64,000 nt of DNA from Aquibacillus kalidii. GTDB taxonomy: Bacteria > Bacillota > Bacilli > Bacillales > Amphibacillaceae. A program made the position numbers and the translations under genes. The notes under the pieces were generated by a model, which was given only the letters and a program-made list of their open reading frames with translations, was not told the origin of the DNA and did not search any database. Positions 8,160 to 16,511 of this stretch are shown in pieces. Numbering within the stretch: position 1 is the first letter of the stretch; the number at the start of each line of letters is the position of its first letter. The stretch spans positions 1-64,000 of the forward strand of contig NZ_JACLZI010000061.1 in NCBI RefSeq assembly GCF_014280935.1, written 5' to 3'.

Positions 8160-8300
8160 TACTTAAAAAAGAGACTCATTTTCTTATATATCCCTATGTA
8201 AAGGTGAAAATGGATAGGCTTTCGTACCAATGCGCACCAATTGGTGAACGCTCGAACTAAGGTTGCCGGCATTTTCATTCCATAATTGACAACTGAATAG
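8160..8300 (+). ncRNA. candidate IS110 bridge RNA region
   Basis: The roughly 150 non-coding bases before the transposase can fold: CCTAT/ATAGG near the 5' end, GAAAATG (8206-8212) with CATTTTC (8270-8276) enclosing a central CACCAATTGGTG palindrome (8235-8246). IS110-group elements encode a bridge RNA in this left end that specifies donor and target DNA. Location and length fit; the fold is by eye only. Confidence 0.45.
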
Positions 8301-8311
8301 GAGGATGAACC

Positions 8312-9547
8312 ATGCATGAAAAACAGAAACACATTTATGTGGGTGTAGACTTACATAAACAGCATCATGTGGCAGTGATTATTAATTGTTGGCAGGAGAA
8401 GCTTGATGAAATAAAGGTTGAAAATAAACCGTCCGCTTTCTCAACATTTTTACTAGATATTGATAAACTGACAGAAGAAGGGTTGACACCTGTATTTGGT
8501 TTAGAAGATGTGGGGGGTTACGGTCGAGCACTGGCACAATATCTAACGGACCATGGACAAGTTGTAAAAGAGGTTAACCCAGCACTTTCATATGCTGAAC
8601 GAAAAAGCCATGTGACCGTACAAAAAAGTGATAGCTGGGATGCGGAATGTGTGGCTAGAATATTAGTAAGACAACTTAGCCATTTGTCAGATGCTAAGCC
8701 ACATGATTTATATTGGTCGATACAACAATTGGTCACTAGAAGAAATGCATTGGTGAAGGCGCAAGGTGCTTTGAAGAATCAACTGCATATTCAATTGAGT
8801 CACCATTACCCTAGCTATAAGAAGTTTTTCTCCGAGGTGGATGGGAAAACAGCTTTAGCATTTTGGGAACGATACCCATCACCGTCTTGTTTAGAAGGTG
8901 TGAGTATAAAACAATTGACCACCTTCCTATTAGAAGTGAGCCATAATACTTGTTCGGTGAAAAAAGCGAATGAAATATTGAAGCTAGTAATAGAAGATGG
9001 GAACACAACAAAAGAATATCAGGAAACTCGAAACTTTTTGGTAGAAAGCATTGTGCGCCACATTTTATTTGGAAAGCAGGAAATAGGCAAGGTGGAAAGA
9101 GAATTAAAAGAGTTAATGAGCTTACTAGACTTTCAGCTAGACTCTATGCCAGGAATAGACCTTGTAACAGCTTCAGCTTTAATTGCAGAGATAGGTGACG
9201 TAAGACGCTTTCCAAATGCCAACAAATTAGCACGATTTGCGGGTATTGCGCCAGTTTACTTTGGGTCTGGTGGGAAAGGTAAGGAACAAAAAAGCAAACA
9301 GGGAAATCGGGCGCTACACGCCTTATTTTACAACTTGGCAGTCCAACAAGTACAAGTGGCAAAAGGAAGTAAACTGCCACGGAACCCTGTGTTTCATGCT
9401 TACTACCAACGAAAGCTTAAAGAAGGCAAAACAAAGGGACAAGCATTGGTTTGCATTATGAGAAGGCTTGTGAACATTGTTTATGGCATGATGAAGCATA
9501 AAACAGCCTATAGATTGCCGATAGTGCACGAGAAAGGAGTAGTTTAA
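8312..9547 (+). CDS. IS110-family transposase (RNA-guided DEDD recombinase)
   Basis: This 411-aa full-length transposase has an N-terminal RuvC-like DEDD domain: D13 in YVGVDLHK, an acidic residue in GLEDVGGYG, and the D/D pair in KSDSWDAECVARIL. A long coiled-coil middle is followed by the C-terminal Transposase_20 domain (DSMPGIDLVTASALIAEIG, then KLARFAGIAP and FGSGGKGKEQ), with candidate catalytic Ser319. The ATG at 8312 follows GGAGG. Nothing indicates inactivation. IS110 enzymes act with a bridge RNA, for which the preceding non-coding stretch is a candidate. Its insertion or arrival appears to have cut the RNase A-like toxin gene downstream. Confidence 0.9.
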   Translation: MHEKQKHIYVGVDLHKQHHVAVIINCWQEKLDEIKVENKPSAFSTFLLDIDKLTEEGLTPVFGLEDVGGYGRALAQYLTDHGQVVKEVNPALSYAERKSHVTVQKSDSWDAECVARILVRQLSHLSDAKPHDLYWSIQQLVTRRNALVKAQGALKNQLHIQLSHHYPSYKKFFSEVDGKTALAFWERYPSPSCLEGVSIKQLTTFLLEVSHNTCSVKKANEILKLVIEDGNTTKEYQETRNFLVESIVRHILFGKQEIGKVERELKELMSLLDFQLDSMPGIDLVTASALIAEIGDVRRFPNANKLARFAGIAPVYFGSGGKGKEQKSKQGNRALHALFYNLAVQQVQVAKGSKLPRNPVFHAYYQRKLKEGKTKGQALVCIMRRLVNIVYGMMKHKTAYRLPIVHEKGVV

Positions 9548-9602
9548 TAGGGTGGTAAAATGGCTGATTTTTTTATTTTTAGCTTTTAAGATTACAACAT
9601 AG

Positions 9603-10028
9603 GGTATAGATAATGTTAAGCAAGGAGATAAGAGTTCTCTAGCGCCTGGTGGTGGATTAAATGCACATGAGCTAAAAGGTGGGCATTTAATAGATAGGCA
9701 TATTGGAAAAACAGATGAACAATTATTGGATAGATTAAAAAATAATCCCAAAATTACAGGTTCTTCAACTTTTAATGATAGAATGACAGCGGAAAAAGTT
9801 GCTGATACAGTTCTTAGAGACCCTAAGAATATCGAGAAAATCCAAAAGTGGATATCTGACCCAAATAGTAGACCTACCTTACCTTTAAAATTCAAAGGTG
9901 ATGGGGAAATAATTGGGAGAAGTGCTACTAGAAATTCAGAATTAATCGAGAATGTTACAAACGCAAAAATAATACTTAAAAAGGATAATAATGGTAGTTT
10001 TATTTTAACAGGATATCCTGTTAAATAG
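9603..10028 (+). pseudogene. RNase A-like (CdiA-CT type) toxin C-terminus lacking its N-terminal part
   Basis: An open frame starting inside DNA after IS110 encodes about 141 residues with the hallmarks of the bacterial CdiA-CT RNase A-like toxin domain: GGGLNAHELKGGHLIDRHIGK, LLDRLKNNPKITGSSTFND, then IIGRSATRN and ILTGYPVK at the C-terminus. Histidines in LNAHE and IDRHIG are the expected catalytic positions. There is no start codon with a ribosome binding site and no export domain, so the gene is beheaded. Its immunity gene follows 16 bases later. It may be an orphan toxin cassette of the kind that recombines onto full-length toxin genes. Confidence 0.75.
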
Positions 10029-10044
10029 AAAGAAGGGATAGTTT

Positions 10045-10344
10045 ATGGATGAAACTTATGATTACTTAGAAGAACTGGAAGATTTTTTAGGAGGTACATT
10101 TCATCAAGACATCAGTTCTCCAGAACAAGCAATTGATGAGTTTATAAACGAAGCTAGCATAGAATGTCTGCTGTCTACAATAAAGGATTGTGAGAAGTTT
10201 TTGAATAGTAGTTTAACAAAACAGGAGAAAGAAAATATTATTCAAAATAATGCCGAAGTTTACTTTCCAGCTATAGAATTAACCCCTCTACAGTGGCTAA
10301 ATAATTTAGTAGAGAATATGAAAGAAGGAGTGAAAACAAAATAG
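10045..10344 (+). CDS. CdiI-type contact-dependent inhibition immunity protein
   Basis: This 99-aa acidic protein begins YDYLEELEDFLGGTFHQDI and continues with EQAIDEFINEAS, the typical opening of immunity proteins paired with CdiA-CT RNase A-like toxins (CdiI_2-like family). It should bind and block the toxin domain encoded just upstream. The ATG at 10045 has AGAAGGG 7 bases upstream. It is intact although the toxin has lost its 5' end, as expected if immunity is kept. An intrinsic terminator closes the unit. Confidence 0.75.
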   Translation: MDETYDYLEELEDFLGGTFHQDISSPEQAIDEFINEASIECLLSTIKDCEKFLNSSLTKQEKENIIQNNAEVYFPAIELTPLQWLNNLVENMKEGVKTK

Positions 10345-10364
10345 AAATAAAAAAGTTTAAAGAT

Positions 10365-10402
10365 AACCTTGATTGGCTAATGCCTTTCAAGGTTTCTTTT
10401 TT
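10365..10402 (+). terminator. intrinsic terminator after immunity gene
   Basis: AACCTTGA (10365-10372) pairs with TCAAGGTT (10387-10394), followed by TCTTTTTT. Confidence 0.85.
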
Positions 10403-10675
10403 GCTGGTGGGGGCTACCTAGTACCGGATGAACCACTTATCATTGTTACAATAGAAGTATGCCTTGTAAGCCCTATATGATATTTAACAAATTCTTTAGT
10501 ACGTACAACGCCTTTAAAAAAGTAACCTATTTAGTCACTTTTAGTTGTTGTCAAATAACCTAAAATCATCAGATACCAACATACTTATCCTCAATTACTT
10601 AGCCTTTGCTTTCCCCCTGTCTTTTAAATTTTTCGCAACTTTTACGTATATAGAACGATTACTATGTCAAGAGGA

Positions 10676-10762
10676 CTACTCCACCTCGATTAACTCCTGA
10701 ATGTCGATGTCTAACACTTTGCATACCGTTTCTAATGTCGATAGATAAACCCTGTCCAAGAA
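10676..10762 (-). pseudogene. C-terminal fragment of an XRE-type helix-turn-helix regulator
   Basis: The minus strand reads FLDRVYLSTLETVCKVLDID then IQELIEVE and a stop (TAG at 10678-10676). This matches the end of HTH_3 regulators (STLxxVCxxLxxxxxELIE). Homology stops at the left edge of repeat copy C (10764), so the repeat, or a deletion next to it, probably truncated the gene. Confidence 0.5.
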
Positions 10763-10763
10763 T

Positions 10764-11100
10764 GTGATTTGTTTGAGAATCGAAAGCTCATGGTGGTTGT
10801 ACCATCATGGAGTATCGTTTTAATACTTGGATAGTAAGAAAAGTACGATAATTAGGCGAAATGACATTTTACCATGGCAGGAATAGTTATGATATGGAAT
10901 GGCTGACAAACTAACGAGATTGACAAGGCTCGTGGCGATAAACAATGGGTATTGTGAAAGAGAGTTGTTTTATAGTCTTGGCTCATTAATTTTGGGTTGT
11001 ATTTTTACAATAGATGGTCGTATAATACTCGCTATTCGTTTAAAAAGCGTTACATAAATTTTAATTTCCGTAACGGATGGGTGAGAAGTTTTCCTATTTT
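10764..11100 (+). repeat. non-coding repeat copy C (solo, without recombinase)
   Basis: This copy is colinear with 7055-7379 and highly similar over its first 110 and last 105 bases. Its hairpins match: GGTGG-TTGTA-CCATC (10792-10806), TATCGT/ACGATA (10813-10818 with 10845-10850) and CGTTAC/GTAACG (11048-11053 with 11070-11075). Similarity ends at gtgagaagtt, the point where the recombinase start codon would lie in copy B. It is either a solo leader or a non-autonomous derivative. Confidence 0.75.
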
Positions 11101-11256
11101 AGTAAAACCTCTTCCTGCTTCATTAATTAACAACTTAAGTACTAACTTTCTTCGGTTTCTACAATAATTTGGGTGATCAATAGGGTGACTGGCACTAGCG
11201 ATATTTAAGTCTAGGGGATTAGCCTGTTCATCCTGATTGTATATCTTGTAGTTCAT
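11050..11256 (-). pseudogene. unrecognised reading frame running into repeat C
   Basis: A 68-codon frame (NIASASHPIDHPNY, then GRGFTKIGKLL) has protein-like composition but no ribosome binding site at its ATG. Its last 12 or so codons lie inside repeat copy C, so any real gene here lost its 3' end. I recognise no family, and it may be chance. Confidence 0.2.
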
Positions 11257-11456
11257 ATGGTCCGTGTCAATAGTACAATCTTTCTTTGTTTAGATTTAAA
11301 GTTTGTGTCCTTTGACTGATATACATCCAATGTATGTTTGGTAATATTTGTATGGGTAATTTATTTTGCGGAAAGGGGTATTTGGAAGAAAATTGAAAAT
11401 AAATGGGTGCGCCTTTTGAGGATAGTGTTTGAATAATGAGGAATTAGGGGGATCTT

Positions 11457-13835
11457 ATGAAAGTTAAACATATTAGAAAGAAATATATGATTTGTGTGGT
11501 AATAGTTTTGTTATTGTTAGCGGGTTGTGTAGGAAATAAGGAAGCATCAAAAAGTGAAGAAGATTTGAAACAAGAAAATGTTACAGATACGAAGAAGAGT
11601 AACGGGAAAGAAGCAACGGTTCTAGATATAAAAAAGAAATACGGTGAAGAATCTAAGCAATCCATTATGCCCATGTATAATGTGGAAAAAAATAAAGAGT
11701 TTACCTTCGAATTTAAGGCAGATATGTCAGAGTTAAATTCTACTGAAATTATTAGTGTACATACCGATAGTAAAGTATTGCCAGAAAGTGATATACAGGC
11801 TGATGTATCTGCTTTTCTAATGTACGATCCAGATAAACAGGTGACCCCTATAACGGTTGAGCCATCGTACTTTGCTCCGTTACAAGTGATTGGAAGTCAA
11901 TCTGATGAAGCTACTTGGGGTAATGCCCCTATGTATTACATTCGTGTTAATTATGATTTAAACACACCAGAACCGGTTAAATTGAAGGAGCCAATGATTA
12001 TTCCTTTTACTATAAAAACTGGTGTGGCTACTCCTAATTTAAAGGCGTCAATCGGGTCAGATGGGAGATTGAGTTTAAAATGGAGTGAGGTAGAAGGAGC
12101 TGAACAGTATAACATTTACCAAGCAAACCCAATGGGTATAGGAATATTTGAGGAAGGCAATAAACCACTTAATGGAGCTGATCAAGGCTATCAAGGAGTT
12201 TCTGTAAGTTTGCTTGGAAGTGTAAAGGAAACGGAATTTAATGATTTCATGACAGATGGTTCTGGGGGATTAATTCAAGTAGCGGATACCATTACAGAAC
12301 AAAACTTTGGGGTGAATGGTGAATATTTTGTAACAGCTGTAGTAGATGGGAAAGAATCTTCGTTTAGTGCTCCTGTGGATACTTCCGCTCTATCTAATCA
12401 ATTACCAACAGAGATTGCTAAAGAAAACAATTTTTTGTTTTCAACCTTTGAAGATGTAAATGCGCTGCCAAAAACCGTACCTGTTAGCTATTTAAATAAT
12501 ACCACCCAAGATAAAATAGTTAACTATCACACAGATAAAGTTGATATTTCAGAAGGTGGAACTCTGATTCCTTATACAATAGAAGGAACTGTGTTAAAAG
12601 GAGCGTTCACAGTAAAATCTGCAACGAAAGAGTCGATTAAAACCCTCGTTAAAAATGAGGAAAGCTCAGAGGCTTCTGGTTATGTTATGCCAAAAAATGA
12701 ATCAGACTATGTACCAACACCAGATGTACCAACGATCATAGATGAAGAAAATGAAAAAGCGCAAGAAGAAGAATCAATTGAGAAGCAGAAACAAAATACA
12801 GAAGACCAAGTTAAAGAGGCTGACAAGGAAGTGGTACAGCCAAGTGATCTTATTATAAATGCAGATTCGGCATTAGAAGAATATTTAGCGATTAATATGC
12901 TAGAGGGAAAAGAAAAGATATCCATCCAAGCCTTTCCTGAGGCCCAAAATGTAGAGGCTCTAAGTGATGCTATTTTAAAGGTGATCTATCAAAATCCACT
13001 TATCATAGGGGCAGAATCCTTTCAATATGATTATGCAACCCTAAGTGTTATCGTTACCTATCAAGATTCACAGGCTGAAATGAAACAAAAACAACAGAAA
13101 GTAATGGACGAAGCGAATAAGATTGTTAAAAGTATTATAAAGGAAGATATGGATGCAAATGAGAAACAAAAAGCTATATATGACTATTTGAATGATAATA
13201 CGACATATGATAATGAAGCGCTAGAAAATGCTGAAAAGAATAACTTTGAAAAGACAGATCCATCCTTTAACGACTCATTTAGTGTATATGGAATCATGGT
13301 GAACAAGGTTGGGGTATGTATGAGTTATGCATATACTTTCCAATTGTTAAGTGAGTTGGCAGGTTTAGATAGCATCGTAGTTACTGGTGATTTAGCCGGA
13401 GTACCTCATGCGTGGAATAAAGTTAAATTAGACGATCAATGGGTACATGTAGATACTACTAATAACAAGACAAACACAGGAATTCCGTATTTCCTATATA
13501 ATTCTAATGATGAAAATGCCAATAGACAGGAATTTGTGCTAGATAATGAGTATTGGATTGATCAGGAGTTAAGTGAGTTTGAAAGCACAAGCTATAAATA
13601 TGATTATTATGTAGTTAATGACTTAATCGTGGATACGATGGATGAATATAAGAAATTAGTAACCAAACAACTTCAAGAGGGCAAAGATACGATTGTTATT
13701 CGTTTTGCGAATAAAATAGAAAACCAAGATGAACTATATACACAGACTGCTAATGCTTACCAAGATACTGCACCAGAAAAGTTAGAGACTGCAGAATTCT
13801 ATCAATTGGGTACGTACGTAGTTATACAGAATTAG
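11457..13835 (+). CDS. lipoprotein with fibronectin-like and transglutaminase-like domains
   Basis: This 792-aa protein has a lipoprotein signal (LLLLAGC; lipidated Cys near residue 22). Next come a beta-rich region with a fibronectin III-like stretch (LSLKWSEVEGAEQYNIYQ, near 200-220), an acidic coiled segment near 420-460, and a transglutaminase-like domain with an apparent triad C621 (GVCMSYAY), H651 (PHAWNKV) and D666 (HVDTT). This arrangement resembles Bacillus cell-surface transglutaminase/protease-like lipoproteins that modify or cut wall-associated proteins. Whether it cross-links or hydrolyses is unknown. It is monocistronic, with a terminator at 14025. Confidence 0.8.
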   Translation: MKVKHIRKKYMICVVIVLLLLAGCVGNKEASKSEEDLKQENVTDTKKSNGKEATVLDIKKKYGEESKQSIMPMYNVEKNKEFTFEFKADMSELNSTEIISVHTDSKVLPESDIQADVSAFLMYDPDKQVTPITVEPSYFAPLQVIGSQSDEATWGNAPMYYIRVNYDLNTPEPVKLKEPMIIPFTIKTGVATPNLKASIGSDGRLSLKWSEVEGAEQYNIYQANPMGIGIFEEGNKPLNGADQGYQGVSVSLLGSVKETEFNDFMTDGSGGLIQVADTITEQNFGVNGEYFVTAVVDGKESSFSAPVDTSALSNQLPTEIAKENNFLFSTFEDVNALPKTVPVSYLNNTTQDKIVNYHTDKVDISEGGTLIPYTIEGTVLKGAFTVKSATKESIKTLVKNEESSEASGYVMPKNESDYVPTPDVPTIIDEENEKAQEEESIEKQKQNTEDQVKEADKEVVQPSDLIINADSALEEYLAINMLEGKEKISIQAFPEAQNVEALSDAILKVIYQNPLIIGAESFQYDYATLSVIVTYQDSQAEMKQKQQKVMDEANKIVKSIIKEDMDANEKQKAIYDYLNDNTTYDNEALENAEKNNFEKTDPSFNDSFSVYGIMVNKVGVCMSYAYTFQLLSELAGLDSIVVTGDLAGVPHAWNKVKLDDQWVHVDTTNNKTNTGIPYFLYNSNDENANRQEFVLDNEYWIDQELSEFESTSYKYDYYVVNDLIVDTMDEYKKLVTKQLQEGKDTIVIRFANKIENQDELYTQTANAYQDTAPEKLETAEFYQLGTYVVIQN

Positions 13836-14378
13836 TGATTACTATAGGAGTCAGATCCTGTCAAATGTTTACCCTTATTAGAAGGACAGGTAATGCTGGA
13901 TTAAGTGTACGCTAATCTTTAGGAATATAAATCAGACTAATGACGTGACATCAAACAACAAACCAACATCCTTTTCATTGTAAGAAAAGTAAATATAGTT
14001 ATATAGGATAAGATTAATAACGTAGCCCATCACCTTAACTGGTTGGTGGGCTTTTTTATGCTCATGTTTTAAAGCAGTCTTTTATATTGAAGGAAAGGGG
14101 ATTGCCCATAACCTATGATCTAATATGCAATATATATTTTAGTAAGGGAGAAACAAAATGTTAGAAATCAATAACAGTAAATTAAGATTGACTGAGCAAA
14201 AACTTACCTTTTCATAAAGAATGTACCAGCTAATGTTTTTAACATTCACTTTCTATAACTAACGGTTACAGTAGAGTTAATAAGCCTCAAGACTTATCTT
14301 AAAATACATCTAAGGTTCATTTCTAGGAGTTCGTTCGCGCGGTAAGATGGAAAAAAAGAAGGAAGGTCATAGTAAGTA
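13836..14378. other. 540-bp spacer with degenerate repeat, terminator and a 19-codon frame
   Basis: The spacer holds a weak family-1 repeat (13848-13868, ggagtcagatcctgtcaaat), the terminator at 14025, and a tiny frame at 14158-14217 (MLEINNSKLRLTEQKLTFS). That frame sits behind AAGGGAGA and may be the stub of a lost gene. Nothing else is recognised. Confidence 0.4.
14025..14057 (+). terminator. intrinsic terminator
   Basis: GCCCATCACC (14025-14034) pairs with GGTTGGTGGGC (14041-14051), followed by TTTTTT. Confidence 0.85.
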
Positions 14379-15365
14379 ATGGAGAGAAATAAAAAGAAAT
14401 TTAGACTTTGGATCGTTTTTAGGAATATTTTATTATTCATCCTAGCAGCATTGGTTATTTGGGTTATTTTCAGTAACGTTATGACTAAATATGAACAAAA
14501 AAAGTACCCTCCAATAGGAGATTTAGTTGAGGTTAATGATAAGAATATGCACATTTATACAAAAGGGGAGGGCGATAACACGATAGTCTTATTAAGTGGT
14601 CTTGGTACTGCTGCACCGGCATTGGATTTTGAACCTTTGATAAATGAAATGTCAAAGAATAATAAGGTAGTAGTGGTAGAGTCGTTCGGGTATGGATGGA
14701 GTGATATAACCAACAAGGAACGAACGGTGGAAAACATTGTAGATGAAATAAGAATTGCCCTAAGAAACTCTAACATAGAAGGGCCATACATATTAATGCC
14801 ACATTCAATATCAGGAATCTACAGTATGTATTTTGCTAATAAATATCCAGAGGAAGTTGAAGCCGTCATAGGAATCGACCCAACGTTACCACAGGCATTG
14901 GATTATTTTGGTGAAAATTCTCCAACAATGCCTAAGTATTTAAGTTATTTAGCACCAACTGGAATTGCAAGAGTTGCATTGTATATAAATCAGGACAGTT
15001 TTTTACCTATTGCGGATGATGGCACATATTCCGAAGAAAATTTAAAAATGACCAAGGCTATAACGGCTTGGAAGGGGTATAACAAAAATGTTGTTGCTGA
15101 AGCCAATAAAATAAAAAGTAATATTAAAAAAACAGTTGATCAGAAATTCCCTTCAAATATGCCAGTTTTATTCTTTACCACGAAAGAAGATAAAATAACA
15201 GAGGATGGTAAAAACAATGTTACTTTTTATGAGACGCAGTTAACTAAATCTCCTGCTAGTAACATTGTTACATTACAGGGGCATCATTACCTTCATTGGA
15301 CTCGTTATAAGGAAATAAGCAAGGAAGTTAATGAATTCATAGGAACATTTGCTGTTAGTCAATAA
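14379..15365 (+). CDS. membrane-anchored alpha/beta hydrolase
   Basis: This 328-aa protein has an N-terminal membrane helix (about residues 14-34) and an external alpha/beta-hydrolase domain. LLSGLG near 71-76 is the oxyanion-hole strand turn. The nucleophile elbow is PHSISG (141-146; Ser143), a variant of GxSxG with the first Gly replaced. GHHYLHW near the C-terminus supplies the His. Substrate is unknown; esterase or peptidase activity is plausible. AAGGAAGGT precedes ATG 14379, and a palindromic terminator follows at 15406. It is a single-gene unit. Confidence 0.8.
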   Translation: MERNKKKFRLWIVFRNILLFILAALVIWVIFSNVMTKYEQKKYPPIGDLVEVNDKNMHIYTKGEGDNTIVLLSGLGTAAPALDFEPLINEMSKNNKVVVVESFGYGWSDITNKERTVENIVDEIRIALRNSNIEGPYILMPHSISGIYSMYFANKYPEEVEAVIGIDPTLPQALDYFGENSPTMPKYLSYLAPTGIARVALYINQDSFLPIADDGTYSEENLKMTKAITAWKGYNKNVVAEANKIKSNIKKTVDQKFPSNMPVLFFTTKEDKITEDGKNNVTFYETQLTKSPASNIVTLQGHHYLHWTRYKEISKEVNEFIGTFAVSQ

Positions 15366-15405
15366 GAAGTGCGGAGTTCAATTAAACGGGGCTAAATTAT
15401 TTTTA

Positions 15406-15431
15406 AAAAGACCGTCTAGACGGTCTTTTTT
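15406..15431. terminator. perfect palindrome terminator
   Basis: AAAAAGACCGT and ACGGTCTTTTT form a 26-bp palindrome around TCTAGA, with two more T bases after it. It can act on both strands. Confidence 0.9.
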
Positions 15432-15645
15432 TGGTGCTTATAACCTATCCAATATCCATTTTAAGTAGAACCCATGCTAGAGTCAGTAGCTTGGGGGGAA
15501 CTTAGGTTAGCTATGATTACGATGAAGAGGGGAATTTGGTCATCAACCCAGAGCATATATCATTGCTCTATATGTAGGGCACCAGTATATGTGAAAAGTC
15601 TAATGGTAGGATTTGTTACTGACGCAAGAACTACCGAGAGAAAGC

Positions 15646-15723
15646 ATGTTTGAAGAAACTAGTAATGTCCTTGGATTTAGAGAAATATCAGTGGTAAAAC
15701 AACACACTTTCATGATAGAGTAA
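15646..15723 (+). pseudogene. possible remnant of a lost gene
   Basis: A 25-codon frame (MFEETSNVLGFREISVVKQH then TFMIE) has the look of a protein C-terminus, possibly GNAT-like (LGFRE followed by hydrophobic strands). VTDARTTERK precedes it in another frame. No ribosome binding site is present. The rest of 15432-15729 holds nothing recognisable. Confidence 0.2.
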
Positions 15724-15729
15724 TTTTGG

Positions 15730-16359
15730 TTAGGCAGGATCCTTTTTCCCATGCAGCACCTGTGTAAAGACTCTCAGGGATAACCACATCCAAACTAATG
15801 CACTTACACTAAATGTAAAAAATATAAGTAGAACAGGGTATTCTAGTGAAAAGAACATAAAAGAAAATAATAAAAGCATAATAGTTATGGTTATATGAAT
15901 TCTAGCAATACCGATAATGAAGGCATTTTTTATTTGATTTATTATGCTGGCGTAATTATGAACATTTAAAGGGAAAACCCATGTAACGATTATCAGAAAT
16001 AGAAAGAGTACTAAATAGAAAACAAACGGTAAAATGAATGAGATATCCTCTCGTGATTCAAATAATAATCGATAATTTAAAAACAATAGACCTCCAACGA
16101 TACTTAATATCCAGCCTATGATATTCGTCGAGATAAACTCTTCGCGATAAATTTTCCTGAATGTTTTCCATACTTTTATATCCTTTTTTCCCATTAGCCA
16201 TTTTCTCGCTACTCCCAACGTTGCTGCTGTTGAAGGGAATATACCTCCAATAATCAAGCCGAATAAAGTGAAAAGAATCCATAAAATATTTAATAAAGCC
16301 AATTTATTTAGCCAACCCATAACTAATTCTAATGTTGTCACGATATCGTTACCCTTCAT
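15730..16359 (-). CDS. DUF624 (YesL-like) membrane protein
   Basis: This 209-aa protein has about five membrane helices and the DUF624/YesL signature: an N-terminal helix, then FGLIIGGIFPSTAATLGVAR and the WKTFRKIYREEF loop. YesL-like proteins sit beside carbohydrate ABC transporters and two-component systems in Bacillus, but their biochemical role is not settled. Here it lies just downstream of araNPQ on the same strand, separated by a long hairpin (16450-16502), so read-through may make it a distal member of that operon. ATG at 16359 follows AGGGGC. Confidence 0.8.
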   Translation of the reverse strand: MKGNDIVTTLELVMGWLNKLALLNILWILFTLFGLIIGGIFPSTAATLGVARKWLMGKKDIKVWKTFRKIYREEFISTNIIGWILSIVGGLLFLNYRLLFESREDISFILPFVFYLVLFLFLIIVTWVFPLNVHNYASIINQIKNAFIIGIARIHITITIMLLLFSFMFFSLEYPVLLIFFTFSVSALVWMWLSLRVFTQVLHGKKDPA

Positions 16360-16449
16360 TTTGAAGCCCCTTTTTTACTCTTATGTAGAAAAATTCAACT
16401 CGATAGGATCGTCTAGTTATTATTATAATGCTATGTAATAGTAAGATAT

Positions 16450-16502
16450 AGAATGAGAACATAGCTTTCTAAAAGAAAACAGAAAAGCTATGTTCTCATT
16501 CT
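16450..16502 (-). terminator. 21-bp stem-loop between araQ and DUF624 gene
   Basis: AGAATGAGAACATAGCTT (from 16450) pairs with AAGCTATGTTCTCATTCT (ending 16502) around a 10-base loop. No long T run follows on the minus strand, so it may be a processing or stabilising hairpin as much as a terminator. Confidence 0.6.
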
Positions 16503-16511
16503 ACTAAATTA

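Larger units (their letters stand above)
8155..9602 (+). mobile_element. IS110-family insertion sequence (approximate limits)
   Basis: The element comprises the IS110 transposase gene plus its left non-coding flank. IS110 elements lack long terminal inverted repeats, so exact ends cannot be set from one copy. The left limit is placed after the recombinase stop. The right limit is placed where the interrupted toxin reading frame resumes (stop at 9600-9602, open frame from 9603). Confidence 0.6.
10403..11456. other. 1.05-kb non-coding, debris-rich stretch
   Basis: The stretch contains an XRE-regulator fragment, repeat copy C and a clipped unrecognised reading frame, each listed separately. 10403-10675 and 11257-11456 show nothing recognisable apart from the lipoprotein gene's ribosome binding site (GGGGG near 11449). 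Confidence 0.5.

Noticed and set aside
9323..9895. 190-codon minus-strand ORF across the IS110 end and toxin fragment
   Set aside because: It spans the transposase C-terminus and the RNase A-like tip, both recognisable on the plus strand. No ribosome binding site is present.
6669..11456. Whole island considered as a prophage remnant
   Set aside because: Apart from a small serine recombinase there are no structural, replication or lysis genes. A toxin island with mobile elements fits better.
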